Both the position numbers and the translations under genes were made by a program. The notes beneath the pieces were generated by a model, which saw nothing but the letters and a program-made list of their open reading frames with translations, had not been told where the DNA came from and did not search any database. A stretch of 64,000 nucleotides of DNA. Origin: Isoetes taiwanensis (lineage: Eukaryota; Streptophyta; Lycopodiopsida; Isoetales; Isoetaceae). Below are positions 1 to 12,137 of this stretch, piece after piece (positions within the stretch are counted from its first letter, which is position 1; the number at the start of each line of letters is the position of its first letter). Location of the stretch: NCBI GenBank assembly GCA_021234155.1, contig JAJEKV010000034.1:4976028-5040027 (forward strand), given 5' to 3'.

Positions 1-1336
1 ACTCTTCTCCGGTTAGATGAATGGTTAATTTCCCTTTTATGTGCTACTAAGATCATGGTGGATACTTTGATTATCATTATGTTCTCTCTTTGCTTTCTCC
101 TGTGGCCTGGGGTTAAGGGGTGGTAGAGACCTAAAAAGCTTCCTTAGAAGTAGCTAGAACCCCCAAGACCCAGCAAGAAATGCGGCACCAGGCACAAGAG
201 CCCACCGGGTTGGGGATGCTATGTTGTGATCAAGACCGCATACCGTATGATGGTGAAACGGGGTGGGGTCTTGCCACAGCTTTGGACCACGCTGTGACTC
301 CTGTAGTGTAGGTAGGACTTATAAATGGATCACCGAAAGTGGGCGGGTATGGGTCCTGCACCCCTGGATCGCAGCGACGGCCTATATGGACGCCCCGGCT
401 TGAACGGGCGATGAGGCGGGCCTTTAGATTTAGGGAGGTTGGGTATGGATCATTGGGTCCTTTGATGTGGCACGTGTTCTCTAGCACACCCAGGGATCCG
501 CCATGCTCCGGGGAGGATGCCTCCCGAGCGTGCCTCATCAATCGGGCGGTAGGACGTGAATTCGGAGTAGTCTTATAGGGTGATTCCATGAGATTGTGTC
601 TCGAAGGCTACAACCACGCCATAGCATGTTCCATCCTATCCGCAAAGTGTGCATAGGAGGGGCTGGATGGAGGGACCAGATTGTTCTATGCCAGCAAGCC
701 ATGTTATACCTCCGCCTGCTGTTGCTTGAGGGCCCTCGATCGTGAGTCAATTCTATGGAGTCCGGAGCTAAGGGTAGCCCCTTTGTTCATGGTATATTGC
801 TTATGTTATCTTGTACTTGTGTTATCATGTAGATGATGATGATGGATGGACCACCCTTCGTGGTGATATATTATTTTGTGTATGATTGCCAGGTGCTAAT
901 ATGTATATAATTTCAATCGGGGATAGGATTCCCATAGAGGACGGGGAGAATGGCACCTCCGTTTCCTCACCCGATACTTGGCCATCTCAAGCTTGCCTCG
1001 AGCCGACGGAGGGCCCTTTCCATGGTGATGTAGTCACCACTTGAGGAGAATTCTCGTATATTTGCAATGATGGGAGCATCGTGATAGATTCCGATGAGCG
1101 CCAAGAATCCAAAAACTGCCGTGGACATGCTTAATGGTGTAGATCTGTCATCATTCCTTGAAACCAAGTATTTGGCCTAATCGGCCAACCTAAAACATAA
1201 CGCATCTTCTGAAGCCAACCCAAAAGATGTCACACCCAAAAAACATAATGCATGTCGTTGAAGTTAACTGCCCAGGGCCTAAAATCCATATATTATGCTT
1301 AATGCCTAGATCTAAAAGTCATTGTGTCATGCTTTT
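1..1336. other. No gene recognised; intergenic or old repeat DNA
   Basis: No recognisable domain, RNA gene or repeat boundary is visible. Several ORFs of 60-119 codons overlap each other on both strands at 230-750, and none reads like a protein family. That is the pattern expected of GC-richer non-coding or decayed transposon DNA. An LTR fragment is possible but no partner copy lies in the window. Confidence 0.4.
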
Positions 1337-2110
1337 ACAAAGGTAGATAGTGATACAAAGGCCAAATATGAAAATCCAATGGCCAAAGCATAATGGTGTA
1401 GGGTCATTGGTACAGGCGAATATGCCTATCAAAACGCCTGCCGGGCACGTGATGTGCCGGGTTAATCACACTTGCCTAACTTTATTGGGCTATTGATATG
1501 TCGCTGGCCTAAAACCGCCGTCATGTCATAACGTGTAGATCGTGGCACAAAGACCGAATATGCCAATTCAATGGCCCAAGCGTAAACGGTGTAGATTATG
1601 GCACAAAGACCGATTATGCCAATCCAATGGCTCAAGCAATTCCGCATGCCGCATCGGGTTAACCGACAAAGGCCTAAATTAACTATTAAAACCTAAAAAA
1701 TGTGATGTCATGCTTAACGATGTAGATCGTAAGCACAAAGGCGAAATATGCCAATCCCGGTAGAAGTTAACCGTCATACCTAAATTAACTGGCCATGTCA
1801 TGTCGCGACTTAATCTAAGTAGATCGTGGCACAAAGGCCTAATATACCAAATGACCCAATCAACCTGTGATGCCACTAAAGTTAATCACAATGGCCTAAA
1901 ATAAGTCGCGTCGCGGCTTAATAGTGTAGATCGTGGCACAAAGGCCGAATATGCCAATCCAATGGGCCCAAGTACCTCCACGCCTCAAAATGCATAATCT
2001 TGCACAATCGCTTTTGGGGCATCCGAGGTGTAGATCGTGGACACAAAGGCCAGATATGCTAATCCAATGGTCCAATGGCTCAAGGCCCTCCCCAAGTGCC
2101 CTTTGTTAAT
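1337..2110 (+). repeat. Degenerate repeat array, unit about 55-190 bp
   Basis: A core reading TGTAGATCGTGGCACAAAGG, followed by a CCGAATATGCCAATCCAATGG-like segment, recurs about seven times, at roughly 1340, 1533, 1589, 1721, 1819, 1924 and 2029. The spacing is irregular. Copies differ by substitutions and small gaps, so the array is old. The intervening text shares phrases such as 'gttaatcac..ggcctaaa'. It may be a decayed satellite or a subterminal repeat block of a DNA transposon; no terminal inverted repeat was found to decide. Confidence 0.75.
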
Positions 2111-2534
2111 CATTTTGGGCTTGCAAATAAAGTTGCATATTTGGAAGGGATAGCGATTTGTGGGGGCTAGCCCGGGGTTTCATCTTATTGCAAAGGGATA
2201 CGCCATGTGCATTAATGGGGCATTGTCAATAAAGGCTTCCATTCTTCAAGTTTGCTGCAAGAGCTGGGTAGCCCTCCTTCCTCCAACTCTCCAAAATACA
2301 ATTTTGCAGAATTGGGGGTAGGGCCCCAATTTGCCCTCCAAACTTAGCAAGTTCTCCCCGCCAATCGGGATTTGGGCCAAGTGGCACTACCTAATTGGCT
2401 AGCTTTTACTAAAAATAAATTTGTTAGCCTAATTAGGTTATTTTAATTTGCTAATGCTTAGCATAGCTAATAAAAACCCTTTTAGGTTAACCCCTTAATG
2501 ACCCATAATGAAGCCTACTTTAGAACGATAAATA
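2111..2534. other. Flank of the L1 insertion, nothing recognised
   Basis: AT-rich sequence with short internal echoes (for example 'ctaattggctagc' and 'cctaattaggtta') and no coding signal. It is the left flank of the target site into which the L1 at 2552 inserted; the right flank continues at 9255. Confidence 0.4.
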
Positions 2535-2551
2535 CATAGAACGCCACAATC
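2535..2551. repeat. L1 target-site duplication, left copy
   Basis: CATAGAACGCCACAATC here is repeated exactly at 9238-9254. A poly(T) run follows directly at 2552, which is the minus-strand poly(A) tail of the LINE. A 17-bp perfect duplication next to a tail is the hallmark of target-primed reverse transcription. Confidence 0.95.
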
Positions 2552-3359
2552 TTTTTTTTTTTTGATTGAAGTCATGATATTTATATTAAAAAGAAGTATA
2601 AAGGTACGTAAAAAAAAACTTTTACAGGAAGTTTAACCTCGAGAATAGATAGGAGGGTGAGGACACCTCCTAGCTATTATATGACACAAAAATTATAGTA
2701 ATTATAAATAAACCAGATAGAATTATGCCCTCCATTAAAAAGTTCAGTGGTGAGATATTTCGACCGATCCATCTGGATACAATTAATTTCATTTTTAGCA
2801 AAGGGATCTCGAGATTCAGATTAGTGGTCTTCCTCCCTTTCCCCTTACCGTAAATGCCGTGGTACGTAATACGATCCCAAGTAAGACCTCCGCTTCTTCA
2901 CATATTATATATCTTCCCTTAGCATCTTTTGGTCTCGTGATATTGAAGCTTCCCATATCCATGTTCGACACAACAAAGAATGGTACAAGGTTCTTCATGC
3001 CCGAGAACATTTTGGTGATGCAAAAACTCCCGTCCACTCTTTGTTTGCCTCCACTGATCTTCTTCCATTTGATTCTTCTATCAAGATAAACATTTTTCCC
3101 TGTAAATAAAAGGCCCCATTAGTTTGATAGTCCTTCAAGAATCCAAGCCAACATCATATTTTAATTTGTCTAATTACTTCTCCCAGTGTATGATATCATA
3201 GTTAAACACAAATTCTTTCTCCCTTCCAGATTCTCCAAAGGGGAGATATACATCCTCCAACTGGGCAAGGGTTATTCTAAGGAAGAAATCCAGATAGCCA
3301 AGAGAGGATAGATCATATCCTGTATTCGTGAGGCTGAATGCTCCAATCCACTCAAATTT

Positions 3360-5200
3360 CGTGATGCATGTTCACAAAATGATTTTCATCTTCCCCCGCT
3401 TGCCATGCATCTGATGCAAAATGTCCACCCCGCCATGTGAAGTTTATGCCTCTTCATGTTTGTAGCCGTAGCCTTATGCCATAGTCGCTACATAAAAGAC
3501 TTGATTTTTGGGGAAAAATAATCCGACCACATGAAAGTAAGGTTCCTTCTACATCCGGCTTCGATCAGCTTTGCCACTTCTCTCGGATGGTAATCAATGA
3601 TTCCTCATCAAAAACCTGGTAAGCACTTCTATCAAAGGAAAGTCAACAAACCGCTAGATTCCAATTTATGCCATCCATGGACCCCATACCATAAGTCGAG
3701 TGGTACAAATATTATTATAAAAACTTGCAAATTTCCTTCTTCAAATGCAAGAGAGAGCTCTTAAAGGAATCGTGCCCCCATTAAACATGTTATGCATATA
3801 GATAATAATTTAGAGCACCATTTCTAACCTCGTCCGAAGTGACAGTGCTAAGCACAAGTTATTATTAGTGTGATCGAAAGCAGATTCCAAAATATAGTTT
3901 GATCCATGTATGCCCCTCTTTCCACTTATACATATTTCTAACTCAAGATCCATGCCCCGATCCATTTTTTCCGTAATGCCGTGAGTAGAGTTAGGAATGG
4001 TGAAATAAAAATAGAGTGTGGGAGATGCATTTTGATATTTCTCCACCCAAAAGGATGACACTTGTTAATGTAGTGTCAATAATAATAATAGAAATAGGAT
4101 GATTGATGAGCCTATAAGCCTTTTGGTGCATTTTATCAGTGAGTGCAACCCTTTGCTTTTCTCTTATATTGATAAACTCCTAAACCACCATCCTTCTTTT
4201 CTTATAAAGATTCTTCCATGGATTAGTGTGTGTCCAACACCTTTATTTCTCACTGAGGCAATAAATTTCCCAATTATACCTGGAGTCTTGAAGAGACCTT
4301 CTTGAGCAAGAATAACAAGTAAGATTGATAAACATGTGAAGAAGCAAATAGACAAAATTAGCTATGATGGCCCCTTCCATTTTGTGATGATACTTAGAAT
4401 TAAGGCTACACGACCTTTTTTCCTCGAATTCTCGACAATCCCTCCCAAATATCCGGAGGGGCTACTTTTAATAGCAAAGGGAATTCCAAGAATCTTGACT
4501 TTAAGGTGGGGATCATACTTATGTACCCAAGAGGGCTGCTGCTTGTCCTCCTTTTACCCCATCTCTTGCCATCCCTTTGATTTAGTTCGATTGATCTTGG
4601 TAACCCTGGATGTCGCTTTCCAAACTGGTCCGTGATAGCCCGAAGTATTGATGATCGAAGTTTTCCTCCATGGAGACCCGATGAGAAATGTATCGCCCCG
4701 AAAAATGCCCATTAAGAATTTGATCCATAATGTTATTAAGAAAGTGGGAAAGCCCTTGGATCATATTAGTATTCTTGGCCTCCTCAAGTCCGCTATGCAG
4801 AAATCCATCACAATTAGAAATAAGAAAGGGGTCTGCTGGATGTTTCTTTGTTTCACCCCCTTCTCGTGGGGAAAAAAGGGCCGACTCTGCAAATAATTAG
4901 GACAGAGGAACGAGTTATTCAAAAACAGTATAAAAAAATATTTATTACCTCCTCGTGAGTAGCTAAGAGCACTACAACATTGGAGCGTAAAGTTCCAGCC
5001 CACCATATCAAAAGCTTTTTGTGATATCTAGTCGATGAGGGCAATGTCTTGACCGTAATCTTTGGCCCAATTCAAACCTAGGAATGGCCGTGAATTCACA
5101 TTATTATCTAAAAATATATCCGTCTCCAAGTAGGCCGCATTGAGATGAACTAATAATTTTCAAGGACAAAGCTTTAAGCCTAGCAGCAATGATAATTCAA
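3360..5200 (-). pseudogene. L1 ORF2 reverse transcriptase and C-terminal zf-RVT region, broken
   Basis: Minus-strand translation in shifting frames gives RT motif A around 5010-5060 (KAFDMVGWNF, after a 'IALID' strand). Next comes motif B around 4830-4890 (GVKQ..., then LFLIVMDFC). Near 4440-4490 there is 'LGIPF', followed at 4380-4430 by segments resembling the thumb. At 3390-3560 'IKSFMWRLWHKA' with later paired Cys/His residues fits the zf-RVT zinc-binding tail. The order matches plant L1 ORF2. Stops and frameshifts occur every 100-300 bp. The enzyme would copy L1 RNA into DNA at a nicked chromosomal target; this copy cannot encode a whole one as read. Confidence 0.85.
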
Positions 5201-5899
5201 ATAATTTTGTAGACTACATTGAAAGAGAGATTCTGTCTATAGTCGTGAGAAATTGCTAGGCATATCAATTTTGGGGATGAGAGCAATAAGGCTAGTATTT
5301 ATCCTAGCATCAAGACATTTCTATTTTGAATTCATTAGCTAAGCTCGCGGATGCTATCCCCTGTGATGGGCCATGCTTTCTTTGAAGAATTCTCAACAAG
5401 CCATTCGCCCCAAGCGCTTTTCCCATTCTCCATATCTTTTAACCGCTTGATATAGCTCATTGTTAAAAATCTTCTTCAAATCCAAGCAGCTCATTACAAC
5501 CTTAGCCTCAGATTAATAAAATTATTCATAATATCAGCCGGGCCGCCATGGTTAGTTTCCATAATGCTGGAAGTGCATGGTTGCAGCCTCTTGATGTCCC
5601 TCTTTCCTTGGGAATATAATCATTATCCACCAGACTTCAAAGATGTGATTCTTCTTAGCCCTACCTTTAGCTTTGATAAAGAAAAAAATTTTTGAGTTAC
5701 ATCTCTCATCCCTCCTGATCTCCTTTGATTTAGACTAAGCTTTCCAACCTCTAGCAATCCTTATCTCCTTTTTTCTATTTCCTTTCTCGATTTGATCTTC
5801 TTTGGATCCCCCAAAACATGAGAAGGGTTTCTAAGATTCCTAAGGTGAGCCATTTTCCGTGATGAATCTCTTTTCCCCTCATTCCTTTAGCCAATTTTT

Positions 5900-6920
5900 G
5901 ATGGCTTTTGATAAATTCAATTCCACCAATCCATCCAAATGTAACTACCTGTGGGTTTGGGATATCTATCTATCACATCTTGTAACTTAGCCATAAAGTC
6001 ATTGTGATCAAGCAGAAGTTATATTCAATTTGAAATAGGTTTTCTATTTCTACTCCTGATTTGTGGAAATTATAATTTTCTCGAGGGGAAGGGATCGAGA
6101 GGGTATACCCTCTCATGTTCCCTCCACTGGCTGCTATTCCAAAGGTTTTTCAAAGATAGAATCTGGTCATGGAGGCACCGTGACATGGGATCCACTCTCT
6201 TATCACCAAATTAAATCATTAGGGTTTGGTCCTAGCCATCACAAGATGATGAGTTTGAATGAGGTTATTCCAAATATCTTTTTCCCAGGCAACAAAGGCT
6301 TTGAAATTCTTATTCCTCATATAATCATTGGTCACCATATTCATGTCTCCTCCCATATAATGCATTCATCATACTCAATGTTATCTAAACCGGCCCTTAA
6401 CTTTTGTCCAAACCTTAATCCCCTCCCCGATTGTTGTATGCATAAATATTAATGAGGGCTAATCTCACTTTTCTCATGTTGTAAAATGAATTTGCCACTG
6501 TTCTCTATCATCAATCATATAGGATCAGTTAAGTCAAGGTTGTCCCCTCCAAATGATGGCAATTCCTCCTTAAGAGTCTTGGGTCGAATGGACCATAGAC
6601 CGTGAGCTAGTGAAGAGTCTTCTTGATAATATCTTCATGATGAATATCATGAATCTTGTGCTCTTGTAAAAAAGAATATCGTGGGTTGAGAGAGAGATAC
6701 ATACCTTTTTAAACGCCCCTCTTGATGCTACTATTGATACCTTTGAAGATTCTAGGTACGCAACCTCAAAGTTCGATCCATTAATATTTATATTTACCCT
6801 CGTGACCATTCCTCCTTGAATGGTGCTTTTTCTTTGACCGATCTCGCTGGGTCCCGATAAATCTTCTTTGCCCCCTTCCTTTCTTCTTAGTAACCACTTG
6901 CCATTCCTCGCTCTTATCAA
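5900..6920 (-). pseudogene. L1 ORF2 endonuclease domain, broken
   Basis: The minus strand near 6310-6356 reads GGDMNMVTNDYMRNK, matching the 'GGDFN' catalytic motif of exonuclease-endonuclease-phosphatase family LINE endonucleases. Upstream at 6430-6480, 'ALINIYAYNN' matches the strand usually written VxNVYAP. The domain normally nicks target DNA to start target-primed reverse transcription. It lies just upstream of the RT in minus-strand order, as expected. Frameshifts interrupt it. Confidence 0.75.
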
Positions 6921-6999
6921 TTAAGACATCTTCAACTCTATTATCCACTTTCCCAAACCCCCTGCTTTCATGAGTTCTCCAGAATGCTCTCGGAATGGT

Positions 7000-8650
7000 C
7001 AAGGTAAATTGCCCCCGTGGTCAATCTTTTTAACAGAGGCTAACATTATTCAAAGTTAAAACCATATTCTGATCCATGCTCATGGTGGTGCAGATCCTTT
7101 TAGAATGAGATTCTTGGCAAGAATCTCATCCCGCATTGTTTCTAGTCTCAAAGACTAGCTTTATTACTAGTCCCACCTTTTTCCCGGTTTTAGGGATCCA
7201 AATTTGCCTAGCTTGCTCCTTTTGAGGTATCTCCTTACTCTTTTCCCAAATCCTTCCCATAGGTAACACCGGCATCTTGAATAATTAACTTTGAGAGTCA
7301 TATAGTTCTCATGGCTAATTTTCACCTTTTAATTTCTTTTGTTCCATTTGGAGTTAATAGCTTTAGAAAATGCGTAGATAGTGGGGAAGTTCGCTTGAGG
7401 AATATTGATATCTATGATTTCTAAAAACCGCCTCGCTAAGGCCTTTAAGGTGAGAAAGTGGTCCAGAAACCGGGAAGGTTCCGAATGAAACCCAAGTGGT
7501 GGTAGCTATACATTCGCTTTGTCAGAAAAAGCTGGGACTCCATTTCATGATATAAAATGGCTGGTAATTGACTTGATCAATCTTTTCTTAAGAATTTGGC
7601 CCATTTACATCTCTATCCCTACAAACTATTTGGAAAGTTCTGTCTATCTTAGGAATAGACATACAGGAATGTTCTCGAGACTTAGTGACCCACATCTTGA
7701 CATCACCGGATAGGGCAAACTCCTCCCCTAGGAAAGTGAACAAAAAAGCCCTCTTTGGAGAAATTATCATAGGGTCGAAATTTATCCGAGATGGATTGAA
7801 GGTCAATATAGTCTTTTTTTAATTCCATCTTTCTCCGACAAATGTCCTCGTTTTTTCTTTAGCAAGATCGCATTGCATTCATTTTTTAATAACGCGACTT
7901 TTGTAAGTAATGAGGGATCATACCTTTGCCGAGTCACTTTTGCCCATTACCGAATTGCATATGGATCTTGGAGGTTCCCACCTTGGTATCCATGTTATTG
8001 AGCCCGGCTTCCTGATCATCTCGCAAGTAGCTCCGACACCCAGCATGTCTCCACCTCCCCAGATTAAAAAATCCGCTGGTTATCCCCCGATATCGCATTC
8101 CTTTAGCCCCTCTTCCTTTCTCGATGGATGAATGATAGGTTTCAAGGAGTTGGTACATTTTCCAAGAATTCAGTGTGTTATTTGGGAGAGAAGCTTGAAT
8201 TGGCTACCGCTATCTCTATAACGTGATCTTCACCTCTTCCCATCGCTTGATAAGTTTTTACGCTTCTTTGCCTTGGAAGTCCAAATTTTTAAACCGGCCG
8301 AAGCTTGACCGCTATCATCTTTGCTTTGCTAAGTAACTCGCCCATTGATTTTCTCAAGATGTTTTTTTAGACCAAAGCAGCTATCCTTTCAGGTGCCCCC
8401 TCGCTTGACAAGAATCAATTTGGCAAAGAATGATCCACGTTTTGGGCGATTTCCAAAGATGTTCCACACCCAGTCCTCAGCCACTTGCTGTCTTCCCAAC
8501 AGAATCTTTTTTCAATTCCCCATATCTTTCCATTCCAAGCAAATAACCCGCCCATCTTCCCCGGATCCCCATGCATACCGTCAAGCAGCCTTTTGTTGAT
8601 CTTTATTATGTTGAAGGCTATGTAAAATTTTTGAGAGTCTTCCAAGTTTC
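7000..8650 (-). pseudogene. Probable L1 ORF1 (nucleic-acid-binding) region, broken
   Basis: Its position, between the L1 5' end and the endonuclease, is where ORF1 sits. Minus-strand segments near 7380-7500 read like an ORF1 body (FLTLKALARRFLEI, then AFSKAINSKW). I cannot place a clear DUF4283 or CCHC knuckle because of frame breaks. About 590 bp between it and 9237 would be the 5' UTR. Confidence 0.5.
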
Positions 8651-9237
8651 ATCCTTCCTGGCATCTAACCAAAAGATTTGTGTCCATTCTTCATCCTCCA
8701 AATTTTGCTTCTGGGTTCCCCTCGCCTTAACTTACCACATTGCCGCCGCCGACCCCGCTGCTCCATTTTCCTCAAGTTAATTTTCAGCTTCAAACCTCCA
8801 CACCAAGATGTCAAGGTCCTCAAAGCTTTCACGCACTGTAGATTGAAGAAAAGAGCCCAATCAACTAAGGGTTCTGCCCCAAAAATCGGCGGGGTACGAG
8901 ACGAAAGAGATTTCTTGGGAAGCGGGTACCCGAGACGACATCCCAGATTATGAGCACAAATTCTTAAAGATCCTAGTCTGGTCAAAACACAATATACTGA
9001 GGAAATGACCGCCACTGGCGATCTGCAAATCCTATCCTAGATTGATTGTTGCACGCCTAAGCTAAGAAGGTTCCTAATGGCATTGACCGTCACATCGTGG
9101 GTCCATGGTCCGGGGAAGCCCTGCACTGGAGAACATCCTCTAGCAAGGACTCATCCATCGAGTCTCTCAGGCTTCTCGAGGGTGTAAAGGAGCGCCAATG
9201 TGGGCCAACGCTCATCTTCCCCGGTAAATCGGCCTCC

Positions 9238-9254
9238 CATAGAACGCCACAATC
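9238..9254. repeat. L1 target-site duplication, right copy
   Basis: An exact second copy of CATAGAACGCCACAATC, see 2535-2551. Joining 2534 to 9255 through a single copy reconstructs the empty target. Confidence 0.95.
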
Positions 9255-10060
9255 AATCGATAATTAACTTCCAATGCAGGTCATTTTGTCTCTTTTTGTG
9301 TATAAATTGTACCCGTGATTCTACAAACTTTGCCTCCCTCCAATAGATGGGTATGTTCAGTCCCCAACTATAATGAAAAAGTGTTTGGACAGGGGTATGG
9401 GATAAGTTTCTTCATCCCAAACCGCCAGCTTTTGTGGTGGCAAGGATCCATAGATGCCCCTGAGTCACTGTAGTCCCATAAAATTGATAATCTACTTTTC
9501 GTAGCCTCCCCTCTTTATGGTAAGCAAAGGGCTGGAGGATTATTGGAGCATTGTTTTTTTCTTGAGTGAGAGGCTACAACAAAGCGGGTCTTGGTTGTTA
9601 ATCCCATTTGGCACGCCCTATCTAGCCAACAAATTCTCATATCTACCCCTCATGTATGGCACAAACCGCAACGAGCTTTTCATCTTGGCGTAGTCAGGCT
9701 TTTTATGGGCGATCTAGAAGAGAAGGATGCTTTTATCTTTAAGAGCATGGATATTGCATGGGATCCTTCTTCAATGGAAGATTGACCAAATATTCAAACA
9801 CAAGATCATGCACTCAACAAAGAAATTCAACTCCAATTTCCCTCTTCCAATAACCTCGCTTTTCCCGAAAGGACATTGTAAGCTCAATAGAAAATATACG
9901 CATAGCATTAAGAGAAAGAAACTCCTTAAAATTTTGGCGTATTGGTTCTCGCAATGTCGATGCTTCCTTCAAGTCCAAATTGCGACACTTGGTATAACAA
10001 TGGTGTGAAAACGGCAATTATTGCGATGATACTACAATAAGATCATATAAAGAACTATCC
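9255..10060 (-). pseudogene. Possible older LINE fragment
   Basis: Minus-strand translation gives interrupted text such as 'YAKMKSSL..VPYMRGRYENLLA' and 'DPLCCS', loosely like the zf-RVT tail of plant L1 ORF2. No boundary, tail or duplication is visible, and the match is by eye only. It could equally be unrelated intergenic DNA. Confidence 0.25.
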
Positions 10061-10624
10061 ATATTCTTTTAAGGAAGAAACACCACCCACAGCCTAGTTC
10101 CTAGCACCGGCTTCTTATTAAGTTGAGCTCCATCTTGTTGTGCATTTACAAGAAATAACAAGAAGCCCCTAGCAGAACTGCTGCCAAAAGCACTGTAATG
10201 TTGTAAATACAATAAGCAATCTAGAAAACTTTCTAATGGTATAGGTTCTCTACATATAATGCAGGTAGGCTTATACAAATTTGTAGAAAAAAAAGTCGAA
10301 GTTACTCATGTGGGTGCCAATGGTTGATAGAATCGTGTGAAAGGGGCAATCAATCATGATAACACAATGCAAGGATGAATCAATGATATAACAAGATATC
10401 AAGAATCAAGAGCATTTACCCGAATGAAAACAAGGGCCGGGTTAAAAACTTAGGATCTTCTCGTCAAGGCTATAACTCGATGCCTTCCTACCGAGCCCCA
10501 TTTTTCTCAATGCCGGATTTTTGTATATTTGCTCTTGATTTCCTTTGCAACATGGAGACCTCCCTGACCAATCTCGCACTCGACATTTTGATGAACTCTA
10601 AGGACACTACAAAAAACCGAAACC
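10061..10624. other. No gene recognised
   Basis: Short overlapping ORFs on both strands (10069-10278, 10488-10676) have no family resemblance. CACTACAAAAAAC at 10609 resembles a CACTA transposon terminus, but no partner end was found. Confidence 0.35.
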
Positions 10625-11168
10625 ACCTTGAATCGATGCTAGTTTGGTAGAGTCGCCCTAGAAAGTTTGCCAACAAAAATTAGCTTCCCATCCCTTCGAA
10701 AATGAAGATGGCCAAGATGCCCGCCCTAAAAGGCTCACTTCTTCAAGCATAGATTGGTGAGGCCGCTACATCCATAATAGATCATGGAAAGCAATTTCAT
10801 AAAGGACCTAAAATCTCTAAAAATGTCTTTTTGTCTTACGCTTTATTACAAATATAATATATGATGAGGTGATGAATCTCTGCTTTTCTGATTGCATATA
10901 TAGGAATCTATCTTATTTGTTCTCTTTTGAAGGTGTTATCTATGCGCAACAATTGTAGAGATACATATAGCTAGGAACATGCTATTTAGTTCAAGCCATA
11001 TTTTGCCTCATGACCTTCATTAACATTAGATATCTTATTGTAAATGAGGATATATTTCACTTTTAGTGTAAGAGGGCTCTTTCATGTAAAGAACATCGAG
11101 GGCCATGATGGGTCGATTATGAGAGTAATCCAAACACAAACCACGTAAATTGCTTTCATTTAAATAGA
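10625..11168 (-). repeat. S1 segment of the split S2-S1 repeat (occupied copy)
   Basis: The reverse complement of this stretch matches 39510-40015 with small differences, for example the block containing 'atgatgggtcgattatgagagtaatcc'. In the minus direction it is the sequence just downstream of the LINE-2 tail. The partner copy at 39.5 kb has S2 joined directly to S1, so this is one side of an insertion site. Its original nature is unknown. Confidence 0.85.
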
Positions 11169-11183
11169 ATAGAATAGAATAGG
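11169..11183 (-). repeat. Pentamer tail (TATTC)n of LINE-2
   Basis: Three AGAAT pentamers on the plus strand form the minus-strand 3' tail of LINE-2, at the boundary with S1. A second (TATTC)n run at 38275-38297 follows a related 3' end in plus orientation. Short SSR tails instead of poly(A) are typical of RTE-like LINEs. Confidence 0.75.
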
Positions 11184-11411
11184 TTTTTAGCGGCCCACTT
11201 TTGAGACCAATTGGCCTATGGGACCCAAACAAAAGAGAGCAGCCAGCATACACTGACAGTGATTAAAAACCCCCGCCCGGGGTTTTCGAGGGAAAAACCT
11301 TAGCAGTATAAGCCCACCGCACACCGCATAATTGCATAGGATACTAATATCGTCTCCGTGGGACAATAAACGAAGTCCGTGCATCCATAACCTCCTCGGA
11401 GGTAATGCACT

Positions 11412-11860
11412 TCAACAAAACCCATCGACCGAAGTCAATAGCCGATGCAACGGCCAAGGTGCACCAGTAATCAACATATCGCCTTCGTGATATGGGCAAA
11501 TGCCGAAAGCAGATCCGAGGGCATGACATTCATCCTCAATCACTGGTGGCAACACCGGCAAAGCCTTTGCTCGCGTGGCCCTTTTTCCAACGCCTTCTTC
11601 AATGCGGAGGCGGTGCCCCCCCGCATGCACGTGGAAGCTATAAGCCCGCTTCTTCATGGGTAGCCGGGTGTACAAGTAATCGTGTTGGCCTCTTTGTGAG
11701 CCTAGATTGACTTGCCGTTGATAGTGTGACGTTTTAACATGCGCCAGCCTCGCGATCCCACGCCTTGGCGTAAGGAAAGTAGCATCAAGGCATAGCTTAA
11801 GTGCTCGCGATCTTTTCTTTGTCCCGACTGACGATCTGCTTGCCTCCCGCATTACCCTAG
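11412..11860 (-). pseudogene. LINE-2 ORF2 C-terminal zinc region
   Basis: A 146-codon open frame on the minus strand contains 'RLPMKKRAYSFH' and 'IEDECHAL'. The plus-strand LINE copy at 41895-42290 has the aligned text 'CQCCQQSTIEDECHALQICS', showing the C-x2-C...E-C-H...C pattern of the LINE C-terminal zinc region. The first cysteines are lost here, consistent with a frameshift. Confidence 0.7.
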
Positions 11861-12137
11861 CGTGAGAACCACCGAAGCTTGCTTGTCTTTCCGCCAGGGA
11901 TTTTCAAAGTGCGGGGACCCATTGCCGCGGGCTAAAGCAAGGCGGGCAAGCGGTATCAGCCATAGCTTACCACCTTTTGAAGTAAACGATATGGCATTCC
12001 AATGCAGCCCGCTGAAGGGGTAGAAAGCCCGCCTCCCCGAGTAGGATCCGGCACGGAACGTGGACTTCACCCCCCGTGGCCCGTGCTAAGAAGGCCTTCT
12101 CAGACCTCGCCGAGGTCATTCCGTGTGTTGAGGGATA

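Larger units (their letters stand above)
2552..9237 (-). mobile_element. Near full-length L1-type LINE retrotransposon
   Basis: The element is 6,686 bp in minus orientation, with a T13 run (poly(A) tail) at 2552-2564 and perfect 17-bp target duplications outside both ends. Read on the minus strand, it has an ORF1 region near the 5' end, an apurinic endonuclease domain, reverse transcriptase motifs and a zf-RVT type cysteine/histidine region near the 3' end. That is the standard plant L1 order, and about 6.7 kb is a usual full length. All reading frames are interrupted by stops and frameshifts, so it looks inactive, although the intact duplications suggest moderate age. Sequence errors may account for some breaks. 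Confidence 0.9.

Noticed and set aside
230-750. Overlapping ORFs up to 119 codons on both strands
   Set aside because: They overlap in several frames, have no family resemblance, no promoter and no consistent codon use.
10609-10622. CACTACAAAAAAC-type motif as a CACTA transposon end (also at 57164 and 57616)
   Set aside because: No inverted partner or 3-bp target duplication was found at sensible distance, and the motif is short and AT-rich.
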